DNA from: Lentinus brumalis
Lineage: Eukaryota; Basidiomycota; Agaricomycetes; Polyporales; Polyporaceae
Direction: 5' to 3'
Length of the DNA stretch: 64,000 nucleotides
Assembly: GCA_001792895.1 (NCBI GenBank)
Contig: MARA01000008.1
Location: 1,450,008-1,514,007, forward strand
Part shown: in pieces, positions 45,935 to 56,999 of the stretch
How the letters are laid out: the number at the start of each line of letters is the position of its first letter
Numbering within the stretch: position 1 is the first letter of the stretch
Translations under genes and position numbers: made by a program
Notes under the pieces: generated by a model
What the model was told of the DNA's origin: nothing
The model's database searches: none
What the model saw: only the letters and a program-made list of their open reading frames with translations

Positions 45935-48900
45935 CTACTTCTTACGTGACGACCTTCGCAGCACCCGGGCGGGCGGGGAATCAATGACTTGGGGTACGGC
46001 CTCCGCCTCCTCCTCGTCTTCATGCTCTGGTTGGGGTGGCCGACCTGACCGGCGGCCTCGGGGTGTCTGCGCGGGGGTGGAATTGCGTGTGGAAGGGACG
46101 GGGAGCTCGACGTAACACCGGGGGAGCGCATGAGAGGGGTTGCGAGCGGAGGCCTGGGTGCGAGTTGACCCGACGTTCCCCGTCACCGCCATCTCTACCT
46201 CGTCGCGGAGGTTGTTGCGCGAGCAGCCAGGGCCTTGCCTTTCCCTGGGTTCCGCCCCCCGAACTTGCCCGCTCGAATGCCCGGCGGAGCGCCTCGCTTC
46301 CCCATGATGCGAGCCTCCTTACGGCTGAGAGGCACTGTTGACGCAGACCCGTGAGCAACGCGTGGGCCGGTGGACTTCGCTGCGGACCCGGCTGGGATCC
46401 CAGGGTGCTGGGAGGTGCTGCAGAGAGGAAGAATTAGCTCGGCTGCGTCGCGCAGGAGCGACTGCGAGGCGCGTAGGTATTCTGGTCCCCCGCCTGGGAT
46501 ATCGTCGTGGCTGTCCGGTTCGATGTCGTTCGCGGTATAGATGTCCCGCAATGCCAGCCCGACGATCAGGGTCCACTGCTGGACGTCCGAGGCTGACGAC
46601 GTAGGCGTAGGTGCATTGTCGGAGACCCACTCCATGACCGAGCCCCAACGCTCCCTCGTTGCGTGGAAATGGCTGGGAATTCCCCAACAATCAGAGTCCC
46701 AATTCGCCCAGCGGCTGACCTTCGGGTCGCGCAGGTGCGAACGACGACGAAGCTACACGCTATGAATGAGCATCACATATCAAAAAAAAAAAGGGGGTTA
46801 GCTCACCATGTGTCGCCAGGACGTCAAGTAGTCCCGGTACGATGCTTCGCCGGAGAGTGACCACAGGTAAGGAATTATCCGTTCCGGGTCACTCTCGACC
46901 CAGCTGGGAGGATTCCCGGTAGCAGAGACCAGGATCACTTGCCGAGGAGGGATACGACCGGTCCCAAGGCCATGACGCCCGACCGGGGCATCATCCCAGG
47001 GGCCGGGGATGTGAGGCAGGGGATCAGGTCCGGGCGTGTCCTCGGGCATTGGCTCGGGCGAGTGGTCGGGCAGAGACCCGGGCGGATTGCCACCGGCCGC
47101 TTTCTTCACGGGCCTCGGCTTCGGCTTGGGCTTCTTCGGGCCAACGGTCGGCTTCGGCTTGCTTGGGCCAGCGGTCGGCTTGCCGTGGGCATCGAGCCCG
47201 TTGTTGGGTGCGGTAGGAGACACGTCAGGGTCAGAGACGTTGAGGTCGAAGGTCTCCTCATCGGGGCTGTCAGGCGATTGGTTGCGCAGCTTCTCGTCGA
47301 TGTCCTCGCCCGCTTCGGACCCCGCTCCTGAAGACTTCGCAGACGCCGAGTCATCAGCTGCCTTCGCCCTGCCCTTCCCCTTGTCCTTGGGAGCCGCGTT
47401 GTCCTTGACATTGCTGGGATCTTGCTGGCGGGCGTGTCTCCCCTTGGACTTGGTCCTCTTCTTCTTCCGACCCTGCGCCTTGGCCGCCCCGTCGTCCTCC
47501 GCGGTCGAACCCCCCTCGTCGGTGCCGGTGCCGTCCTCACTGCGCTTGTTCAGACCGAACGCGCCGGGAGGTGGGGCGCGCTTCGTCCGTGCGGCGTGAC
47601 CCTTGCGCTTCGCCTCAGCGATATGCTTCGGGCGCGGAGGCTTCCCGTACGCAGCCTTGAGTCGTTCGCCCGCATCCTCGCCCTTCCCAACTCGCTTCCA
47701 CCAGTGCGTCCAATGGAACCGCTCATCGGAGGTCTCCGCCGACGTCTGCAGGTCGAGAATGTGCTGCCACAGCTCCTTGACGCAGCCGACCGCCATGCGC
47801 ATCGGGTTCTGGAAAACGAGTTCTTCCGGTAAGGCGTCGGGCGGAAGATAACGGGCGGTGTCCTTGGCCACAGCCTTCCAGGCGACAGGTTCGTCCTTGA
47901 TACCGGACGCAGCTTCTGCTGTGAGGGTCAGACGGTATACGCACAGGTAGCAATATCGGGACGCACCCCAATGCAACGAGAAGTAAGTGTGCAGGACGAC
48001 ACTCAGCACCTTGCCGTACCGGAATAGGTCCATCGAAGGCAGGACGGGCGTACCGTCCGGAAAGAATGTGAACTCGTGGGGAGGGAGTGTTGGTCGTGGG
48101 GCGTCCGGGTCGTTGTCGTGCTCGTCAGGGTGGAAGCACGCATGGCAGTACTCCTGCCAAGTGCGTTTCGGGTTCTTGACTCGCCACTGCTCGAACGTCG
48201 GGACCTGTCGGTTCCCAGCGTGCCAGATCATGCTCACATCGTGTCTGAAAGAGCCGTAGTGTCAGCTCGAGCGAGTACGTGGTACGGCATAGTGAACACG
48301 CACACCCCGTGGACCATGTCCTCCTTCTTGTCGAGGACGCAGAACTCGATCCGCGCCATGGCTCCGCACTGGTCGTTGACCCAGAGAACGATGGCCTGAA
48401 TCCAGTCGGCCAGTCGTTTCTCGGCGATTCTAGACGAGCGATGAGGTCAGATATAAGGCGGTTGAGCATAGGCAGCAACTCACAGGGCGCGCAGCTCGGG
48501 GTCGGGCCCGTTCTCAATCCACTGCTCGGCCTTTTCATCGTACGCCGCCTGGTCGTCGTCGCTCAGTTCGTTCCAGAGCTCGGATCGGGCGATGTTCAGG
48601 GCGGCGATTGGAACCTTGCCCGCCTCGACGAGCTCTGCCTTGCGGAGAAGGATTGCCTGGTCCTCCTCGAGGTTGAAGACGTCCCGTCCTGTCCAGAGAC
48701 ACTTGAGTGCCTTCGGGAGGCGAGAGTCCTTGTTGCCGGAATGGTTGGAGAGCCACAGGGTGAGTTTCTGAAGAGTGTGGGTGAGCGTTGTTGCTCGCGC
48801 GTAGTTGCAATGTACGTTGAACTCAGCACTTACGCCTCTCAGATATCCGCGAGCCCAGGGGTTTTTCGGAGGCAGCTGGCGGCCCTCGAGGAACTCGGTG

Positions 48901-49049
48901 ATGAGCGACTCCTTCAGGGCCGACTTCTCCTTTTTCGACTTCTTGGGCCAGGTCTCGGTGACACCACGGAGTCGGTCTATCTCGCGCGGATGGAGGGCGA
49001 TTTCTGAGTCGTCGGTACCGTCGAAGTCGGGAGGAATAGGAACAGCCAT
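45935..49049 (-). CDS. Large HMG-like element protein
   Basis: Start MAVPIPPDFDGTDDSEIAL at 49047-49049; stop at 45935. Phase-consistent early junctions join YLRG to KLTLWLSNHSGNKDS, ELRAL to IAEKRLADWIQ, and DMVHGV to HDVSMIWHAGN. The segment ALNIARSELWNELSDDDQAA followed by YDEKAEQW resembles an HMG box C-terminal helix. A folded middle part (YGKVLSVVLHTYFSLHW, ELWQHILDLQ, FHWTHWWKRVGKGEDAGERL) precedes a long Lys/Pro/Ser-rich disordered region (KPTVGPKKPKPKPRPVKKA), WVESDPERIIPYLWSL, and a basic C-terminus ending RRSSRKK. Probably nuclear and DNA-binding. Genes encoding HMG-type proteins are known companions of fungal KDZ transposons. Exons after 46800 are only roughly placed. Confidence 0.65.
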
Positions 49050-49517
49050 GTGTGGCGAGGAGCGATGTGATAACACTTTGAGTTGAGTAGTAGCACTGAG
49101 TAGTACACGATGTGGACTAAGCGGGGACAAAGCTCGCGGCGCAGACGTGTATATATAGCATCGATGCCAGAATCAATTATTGTGACAATCTATGTAGTCG
49201 TCCATGTCGAGGATATTGACATCAATGCGTCGCAGTGTAGCCGGGATAACCTCGCGGTGTCCTCGAGCGTTCGTGATCGCCTTTGGACCTCCTTTGGAGC
49301 AGCACGGAAATCTACGAGGGCGCAAACCTTCGACAGTAAGTTTAATCACCACATAGTTCGGGGAGAGCACTTACGCTGTAGGAATGACCAGAACGGAACA
49401 GCATGTACTTGGCATGAGGAGGCCACGAGGTGCGCGCTATGCAGCATGCGGCGCGCCTGCGATTTGTACGTCTTCGAACCTCCTTCGTAACTTGTTCCCT
49501 GCGATCTGCGTCTCTCC
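49050..49517. promoter_or_regulatory. Divergent promoter of HMG-like and TET/JBP genes
   Basis: 468 bp between divergent starts. TATATATAG at 49150-49158 is a possible TATA element, about 100 bp upstream of the minus-strand start. Shared regulation is inferred from the geometry only. Confidence 0.4.
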
Positions 49518-50823
49518 ATGGCGCCAGACCCGCTGCACTCGACCTCGTCACACTGGGACTTCGTTGACGAGGTCTCAGAACGCTTGGTCCTGCTCTTCCA
49601 TTCTGTGCGTGCTGGCGAGAAGGCATGGATGGCTTCCCAGCGTCTGTCAAATGGCCGCCAGAATGCGTGGTCTGCGCAGCTGGACCAGGACCTCATACGA
49701 GCTGCAAAGGTGCTAGCTTCTGCATGGAGCTTTAGAGGTAAGTACGTTTTCTAATTACCCACTGCACAACACCCACCAGAATCAGTCCCATTGGACTGGG
49801 ATGCAGACGCCTTGTGCGCATTCATGTCGAAGAAGCCGCGAGGGCTCAATATGGAATACGAAGACTCCCTTCTTGAGAGTTTTCCGCCCTTTTGCGGCGT
49901 GGAGAGCGTCCTGTCCAACGACATCCCCATTCTCATGCGACCTGGGATTATCATCGATAATACTGGCAAGGTACTCGCCTGGGCCCTTCCACAGATTCTT
50001 TCTGAGACTCGGCAGGTGTGTGTTAATACGTATACCATGCAACAATTAAGCTTACATTGATGTGCAGCACGATATACTCAAAGCGACAACCTGCCTGAAG
50101 CATGAGCTACACACCGTAGGGAATCTTCCCGAGGCAGGCGCGAACCCCCTACTCCGGTGGCGTGTGGCCCCAACGTTCTATCACCCAGGTCAGCAGTGGC
50201 CGCCGGAAACTGGCTAGCTACTCCTGGAGGGTATGCGCTCGGACACAAGGTTGGTACACCCCGGCATCTGCACGATCGTCGACCCACTGAATGGCGTATA
50301 GAGCTCACGCTTCGCGCCTTGTCCAAGTCGCACTCTCCGATCCCCTGCGGGCCAGGAATGGGGTCGAAGGATGAAAGAATCCGGCGCCCTTCTAAGTGCG
50401 ATTCTTCGGGTCGTCCACCCGGCGATGTACGATGCAGGAAAGATGTCGCTGTCCCGTATCTCCGCCGACCCTTCCATCGCCGCAGCCCTGGATACGTGGC
50501 CTACCGTCTTCAATCACGTTCAGATCATCAGCAATCGTGCAACACCATTTCATCGTGACACCAGCGGCGCACCGCCGTGGTATGACATGCTCATGACGCT
50601 TGGGGCGTACCGTCGCGCTGAGCTCGTCTTGAGGAACCTTGGCATCCAGATAGGGTACAAGCCGGGCACGATCTCGCCCATATGCAGCCTCATCCTTCAT
50701 CATGGGGTAGGCAAGGTTCGCGGGGACAGACTTTGCTACTCATGGTACATGTCTGAAGCCGTACATCGCAACTTCGACATCCCTGATATATCCTACATGC
50801 GCGCTGACTACTACCCAAACTAG
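49518..50823 (+). CDS. TET/JBP-family 2OG-Fe(II) dioxygenase
   Basis: Predicted 5-methylcytosine oxidase. Exons 49518-49737, 49780-50015, 50069 to about 50190, a short piece to 50250, and 50302-50823. N-terminal part: DWDADALCAFMSKKPRGLN, ILMRPGIIIDNTGKVLAWAL, PQILSETRQ, the family's pre-core region. Catalytic core: SGALLSAILRVVHPAMYDAG, WPTVFNHVQIISNRATPF, then HRD (50551-50559; the Fe-binding HxD), WYDMLMTLGAYR, IQIGYKPGTISP, LHHGV (distal His about 50698-50703) and GDRLCYSWYM with the 2-oxoglutarate-binding Arg (50728-50730). All expected metal and cosubstrate residues are present. Between about 50190 and 50230 the frame changes (YHPG... to ...NWLATPGGYALGHK); this needs a 29-bp intron or one missing base. 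Lies between the HMG-like and KDZ genes of the same element. Confidence 0.88.
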
Positions 50824-51023
50824 AGCACACAATGTAAATGGGAATGGAATCATACCTATTGCATATACGTTTACCTCTCGCTACCGGCCGACGGCGCGTT
50901 TCCTCGATGCACGGACGTGAACCAGTGAGTGCCGGGTGCCTCTCTATGCGGTACATAAGGACTCTGCGGCGATGGGCTACAGTGCACTCGATCATCAAGG
51001 CTCCGGCCGCCAGGGTACAGCAA

Positions 51024-54000
51024 TGACTGGCTCGCGTATTCGTCTATCCACCTACAGCTCAGCGGCAGAGAGAGAAATTGTCACGGTGAAAACCCGCCGG
51101 GGCCCTCGGGCGATCCTACGACCGGCACGACCGCGCAAAACCCACCCGAGCGATGCCGCCCCGCCCCGCATCCAGCCCGTAGGTTTCAATAGACCCAACG
51201 GCTCAACGCTCCCGATGGACGACCTTGCTGGCACCCAGTTCACATTCACGGCTGGAACTCCGGTGAAAGCGCGCATGGTGAGTGTTCCAGCATGATGTCG
51301 CCGTCGCTCCTATCCCTCAGCATCGGGGTGCCTCGCAGCGACCCAACGATTATCAGCGTGAGTGGATGCGCAGCCAGCGGGATGTCTATCTCCGCGAGCT
51401 GTACGACATGGAGGCGGGCGCCGACAAGGCAATATGTCGGTGTGGCAAGGCTGCCTTATGGCGATGCCTTGGGTGCATCGGAAGTTTGCCAATATGTGCT
51501 CAGTGTCTCCGCGATTCTCATCGCTTACTCCCCTTCCATCGGGTTGAGTTCTGGGCGGGGACGTTCTGGAGAGCAGCATGGCTGCGTACCGTCGACGTGC
51601 AGGTCCATTTGGGTCATGGTGGCGCTCCTTGTTCATATCTCAGAGACGTCTCCAGCCACCCGCCCGGGAGCGAACGCACCACTACAACCGCGGCGACATC
51701 GACAAACACCGACCCCATACCCCAACGTTTTGCGGACCCCGGACGACCCATCATTCCCCTCCCGACCCACCTCCCACTTCCTCGTGTATCCCTTCAAACA
51801 AGGCCACGACTCCGTCGGACACAGAGCGCCCCGCAGCTGTCTCCATGGTTCTCGAATCAGACATGGGTAAGAGCTGTGGCTAGACCAAGGGAACTACCAT
51901 TCACACTGTGTTCTAGCCGCAAGCCTCTACCACGAGCACACAAGGGGACACCGACCGCCCGAAGCGGGCGAAGCAGTCGCCCGAAGGCAATCCGCCCGAC
52001 GGTCTGCGCCCGCTCGCACCGCGCGTTCGCCCGGAGGGAACCCCGGCCGAACTCGCAAGCGCACGAGTACCGCACTCGGGCACTCCTCGCCCGTTCAAGC
52101 GCACGGCAGCCGAGGCGGACCTAGACCAATTGGAGCAAGAAGAGAGCGCACACGAGCCATCGCCAGACCTGAGAACAGCAGACGATGAAGAGGAAGAAGT
52201 CGACGAAGTCGCGGAAGACGAAGACGACATTGTCGAACCCACCCGATTTGACGTTGAGGCTGATGACGCATCTGACATGCCGCGGGTAGGGGAGGAGGTG
52301 CTCGAGCCCTTCCAGACGCGGAGCGCACCGGAGTATCGCAAGCCCCGGCATGGATCGACCCTGATGATGGTAATAGTTGATACGAGCGGTGTTCATGAGC
52401 TTCCAGTTGTGTTCTGCGGCTGCCCCAATGCGCCCACCCGCGACATTCAGCTGCTGCGCATGGGACTCTACCCTGCGACGTCGCGCCGCCCACAGACAGC
52501 ATTCACATTCCGGCTCCTCGACGACCACCTGCTCACGAATAAAGAATGCAAGATTCCTGCACTCTCGTATTACAGCCGGCTTCGGCGGATAACCAGCGAG
52601 ACCTTCCCCACATGGTGCCGGTGAGTTCCATTCAGGTTAGTGCAACCACCCGACACCACTTACGTTCGACGCCCTCAGGATCGTTACCGCGATCTTCTAC
52701 GTGTCTCAAGACAGTGGAGGAATCTGCGAGCCCGTAGGCAGGCGGGAATTGGGTACCCCGGAGTCCCTGCACCTGGCCCAGGCACATTTGCTATCAGATG
52801 CCCGGCATGCCCGTGGCCGGGCATCAACATGCGTCCAGGATGGGAGACTGACGCCGACAGGTGATATCCGGGCGGACACCAACGAACTAGCAGAGCGGTA
52901 TTGATGGCTGCTTTTACAGGTGGGCTCACGCGGCATCGATAATCATGGACGGTAACTTCGGGGCTCAACACATGAAGATGAAGAACCCCGAGGACGATGT
53001 TCGCTTTGCAGATGGGCACGGATACATGGTTACTGACGACCCGTACAAGGAGCACCTTACGACTGCCTGCAAGCCGAAGCGGCAGGTAATGTATTCCAGC
53101 ATTGATACTCAAGGATCCTCACTGACGTGCATCCCTGCAGAAACTCGAATGCAACGAGCACCGTGCGGTCATCGGTGCGGCATCCGGGCGAGCACCGCTC
53201 GAGGCCACCGGCATTGGTGCTGCCTGCTGCAGTCGGCACGGGTTCTTCTATCCCCACTGTGTCGTCGACTTTCAGAAGGGTGAACAGTGAGTCAGGGAGC
53301 AAGGCACCCAATCTCACCCGACTGACGCACGCTCTTGCAGGCAGAAGAACATGGACTACTGTCTATATCAAGTAACCGTCTTCTTGCACGGTATTCTGCT
53401 CCTTCTGGTCCTATACGATGTCTGGTGCTACTATTACAAACATCTCCTCTGGCGATTCGACCAAAGCCCGGCACTCTCGCTCCCTCCTAATCTCACAATC
53501 ACTGGGGGCATCGGCCAGTTCCATGTCCATGCCCATCGCGCGGAGTGTTACCCTAGATTCTCACCCGTCTTTATCCCGGGTGCAGGGCAGCTGTTGATTG
53601 AGTTCATTGAGCCCTTGTGGATAGAGACCAACGAGGTCGCCGGGAGCACGCGCGGGATGTCCACGGCCCATCGTCAAGAGTTTCTGGACGACCACATGAA
53701 CGACTCTAATTGGTATAAGATGACACGCCTCGGTCAGTATGGCGATATATGATTTACACGCCCGCCTCTGAACCCTCGTTTAGCTGTGGCGCTCTCCCGA
53801 AAGTGGGTCACGGCATGCACCAAGGTTGGACCCGCTATAGACGCCTTCGACGACCTCACCAAGAATACACCGCAGGACAAGGTCACTGTATGGACGCAGG
53901 CCGCTGAAAGTGCTGCCCTTGAACGGCACAACGACTACGACGTCATGGCTATCTATGACGTGCAGAGCGCGAAACGTATGTCGCACAATTTCATCCACCC

Positions 54001-55315
54001 GAACCATCTCTGATGCGGTTACTTGCTTGACCGACCGCAGTTCCAACGCTGCAGCAAATACAGCTGGAGCTCGTCCAAGCGGAGAACACACGGCACGGGG
54101 CGCAAATGGGCGTTGCTGCGTGGATTGTGTCCGGCCTCAAGCTCGAGGAGTCGAAGTAAGTGGTTCAGACTAGTGCGAGGCGTTATCCGGCGTTGACGGA
54201 ACCCCAGGCTCGGACTTGCTGCAAAGGCCCGGTCAGTGCTACCCTCGAGCCCCGTAGCCGACAGGCTCGCGCTAGAGCAAATGCGGAGCAAGCTGTTCAA
54301 GGATATCGAACGGTTCCACAAGCAGTCTCGGGCGTTTCTGACCGCAAACGCCCTGAGCGCATTCTTCAACATCACCAGGGACGCATCAACGCTCGGCTCT
54401 GAGTGGGATGAGCATATACTACCTCGCGAGGACAACCCAGATGGCGACGATGTTCCAGTCGTGCCGGAGCGAGCGAGACTCTTCCTCCCATCCACCCTTG
54501 GCGCTCGGGCCTGTCGGACCTCTGGGATAAGCAAGCTGCTCGAAGCTGAGCGGCAGTTGCGCGTCGGGCAGATGAACGATGCTCTACATGCCGTTCGGGT
54601 CGGTATCGGCTACAAGTCCTTTCTCTACCGGACGTCTGTGCGTACCGCCAACTCCCAGACGAAGAAACTCCGCAGCTTTGATGACGTCCAGACCGCTGAT
54701 GCTGGAATTCTTTCGAACGCGCGGGTGTACGAGACGGCGCGCGCCTCGCTCCTGCAACTCTACGATCTGTCCGACCCCGAAGACGCTGAGGAGCTAGAGC
54801 GTACGACCGGCCGGTTTCGCCCGTTGCTACGTAGCGATTTAACGGTCAACACAGCGATCATCGAAAGTACCACTCGTGGCCTCAGCAATCTGCACCTGCC
54901 GTGGTTTTGGTACCTAGATGGTGGGTCAACTGCTACCGACGGATCTTGGACCGACGAAAGTAAGAATGAGTTGTCGTTGTCTCGTGGGGCTTTCATATTT
55001 GACCTTACTGCTGCAGTGTACAGGGTGGTATGGCTTCGAGGATACGCAAGAAAACTGCGATGGGAAGAGGAGGTGGTCCTCGTCTATCTAGAAATGCTCC
55101 GGATGGAAGAGGCTCTGGAGCGCACTACACAGGTCTGGGAGAACCGAGGAAGGGGCGATGTAGACGCAGGGTATGCGTCGTGGGCTGAACGGCAGGCGCA
55201 CCTCTGGAGGTCTTTGCGCTCGCACGCAGCCGGACTATTCAAGCGCATGCGGGCTTCGCATCACCCTCAATGCACATCTGCCATCATATCCCGCAACATC
55301 CCCGAGTTGTCTTAA
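51024..55315 (+). CDS. KDZ-family transposase with CxC2-type cysteine cluster
   Basis: DNA transposase of the Kyakuja-Dileera-Zisupton class. Exons: 51024-51277, 51339-51865, 51917 to about 52614, 52679-52860, 52920-53085, 53141-53286, 53341-53732, 53784-53970 and 54042-55315 (last ones approximate). N-terminal cluster: CRCGKAALWRCLGC, CAQC, LLPFHRVEFW, LGHGGAPC, the CxC2 arrangement. Then FCGCPNAPTRDIQLLRMGLY, ALSYYSRLRRITSETF, DRYRDLLRVSRQWRNL; the catalytic fold with MDGNFGAQHMKMKNPEDDVR, FADGHGYMV, LEATGIGAACCSRHG, YDVWCYYYKHLLWRF, GIGQFHVHAHRAECY, IEPLWIETNEVAGSTRGMS, HMNDSNWYKM; and C-terminal AAVYRVVWLRGYARKLRWEE. The E-box, usually QDGEII, reads QLLIEFIEPLW here. At about 52605 one more C in CCCC would restore the usual TFPHMVP and a phase-0 splice, so a frame break is present. 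Confidence 0.9.
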
Positions 55316-55575
55316 GCACGCATACCCACCCGCTTTAAAGGGGTACAATATGTAACATATGCCACCCAATATCACGCAGACCGTTTCGCTCTGTCGACAG
55401 AAAGCAGAGAACTGGCCGCGCGGCGTTGGCATCGGGCGAGCCAAGATTCGCCCGACTGGGCGGTACGGTCGGCCGAGATCGTCGCTGCCCGATGCATGTC
55501 AGCTGATATGGGCCGCTGCCGGAGGCCGCGCGTCACTTGAGCCTTCCGCTCTCTCTGTTTGCCTATTCCCAGATC

Positions 55576-56782
55576 ATGCACAAACCCGCTGCATTGGAAC
55601 TGCGCTACACCGCCCACCGGATTGCAGAGGCTCTCCGGCACTACCCCGAAGATGCGGACGAGACGATGCAGGCTCGATGGGAGCATGGACTGGCGCGGGA
55701 GATGGTGAGTTACTCCCCCTACCCAACGGCTTCTGCGCCGACGATTGATCTATATACTAGTGGACCGTGACGGGTGCCATGGGAATAATGGTCGTGCATT
55801 CCCTCAGCAGGCCGGATGAGGCCTCAACCGATGACATCCCGTCCCTTTTCCACCGCCTTCTCCCGCAGATCGAATGGGATGGCATGAAGATCAACATCGA
55901 TATGTCGACGCTCGACCGCGCTGCCATCATTGCCGCTTCAGACACATCGTATGAGTTCTCCGAAGGCTCCGAAGGGTGTTTCACTGGCTTTGAGTGGTGG
56001 ACGTGGCCCTCCCTTTCCGGCGACACCCACGACTTTCCATACTGGTGGAGGTCGCCCACACGTTGCGTGGTGAGTCACAATTTACTTCAGGCGTTTTGCT
56101 GCGTTCTCGCTTGACATCAGCAACGGTGCTCCAGCGGCGGCCCATGCAAGTCTATGGCATGGATGCAATCCCAGCGTGTACGCACGCTGAAGAGATAGCC
56201 GCCATCTGCCGCAACCAAATCGACTTCACGAACGACGAAATTGATCGAGAGAGAGTGACTCGGGCCCATCTTGAGCAGGTCCTCGGTCACGGGCTGAACA
56301 CGATCATGCAGGATGCAGGCACTCAGGACACCGGGTCACATATCACGGAGAAGTCCGTGCGCTTTGCGTCAATGCCAGAGGGCGACGAGAGTGTCAGGGG
56401 TGTCCGGACCCAGCCGGACGTCCAGCCGCAACGTTCAGGTGGTAGCTCAGTGGACGCGGATGATCATCGGTCATCAGGCGGATCTTCGGGCGAACAGTCG
56501 GACGAGCGGTCGGGCAAGGAGCAGTCAAGCAACACGAGGTCGGGCGGACGGTCGGGCGGACGGACGGGCGGACGGACGGGCGGACGGGCGGGCGGACGGG
56601 CGGGCGGACGGCGGGCGGACGGGCGGGCGGACGGTCGGGCGAGACATTGGGCGAGACATCGGGCGGCGGACGTTCGGGTCATGCCCCGGGAGAGGAGGGG
56701 CCCAGGGGCGGCGTGGCAAGCGCAAAGTTACGGGGCAGCCCTGAAACCGTTCTTCTGTGCTGTACGTAGTATCAGTCAGTGA
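55576..56782 (+). CDS. Element-borne hypothetical protein with RSGG tail
   Basis: Not recognised. Exons 55576-55704, 55761-56069 and 56135-56782 fit in phase. Reads MHKPAALELRYTAHRIAEAL, DADETMQARWEHGLAREM, then MGIMVVHSLSRPDEASTDDI and FTGFEWWTWPSLSGD, followed by VYGMDAIPACTHAEEIAAIC and a helical segment (DEIDRERVTRAHLEQVLGHG). The C-terminus is Ser/Gly-rich and runs into a GGGCGGAC minisatellite encoding GRSGGRTGGRTGG, after which the frame choice is arbitrary. Last gene of the element, downstream of the transposase on the same strand. Confidence 0.6.
56535..56690. repeat. GGGCGGAC minisatellite
   Basis: About 12 units of 8-12 bp (GGTCGGGCGGACGG, GACGGGCGG), GC-rich, within the 3' end of the preceding gene. 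Several units contain TCGGGCG. Confidence 0.85.
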
Positions 56783-56999
56783 GTGTCCTGTTATTCCATA
56801 TCAGATTGTGTTGTTGGACCCATTTGGAGTGAATATCTCTATTATGTGCTCTCATCATGCTCGCCCAACTGTCATAGACATCAGAAATCTGCATGGTCAG
56901 CTCTGAAACCACAATGCTTGGTACAAGGTAGACATAGATATAGCCTACTTGCAGTAGATAGTACCATCAAGGCTCAACTATATGGACCACTGGAGTAGG
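56783..56999. other. Spacer before the right-hand array
   Basis: AT-rich, no feature seen. Confidence 0.4.

Noticed and set aside
51861..52124. Continuation of exon 2 of the KDZ gene without splicing
   Set aside because: The unspliced frame (SRKPLPRAHKGTP) is low-quality, whereas a normal 51-bp intron joins in phase to the frame that carries FCGCPNAPTRDIQ.
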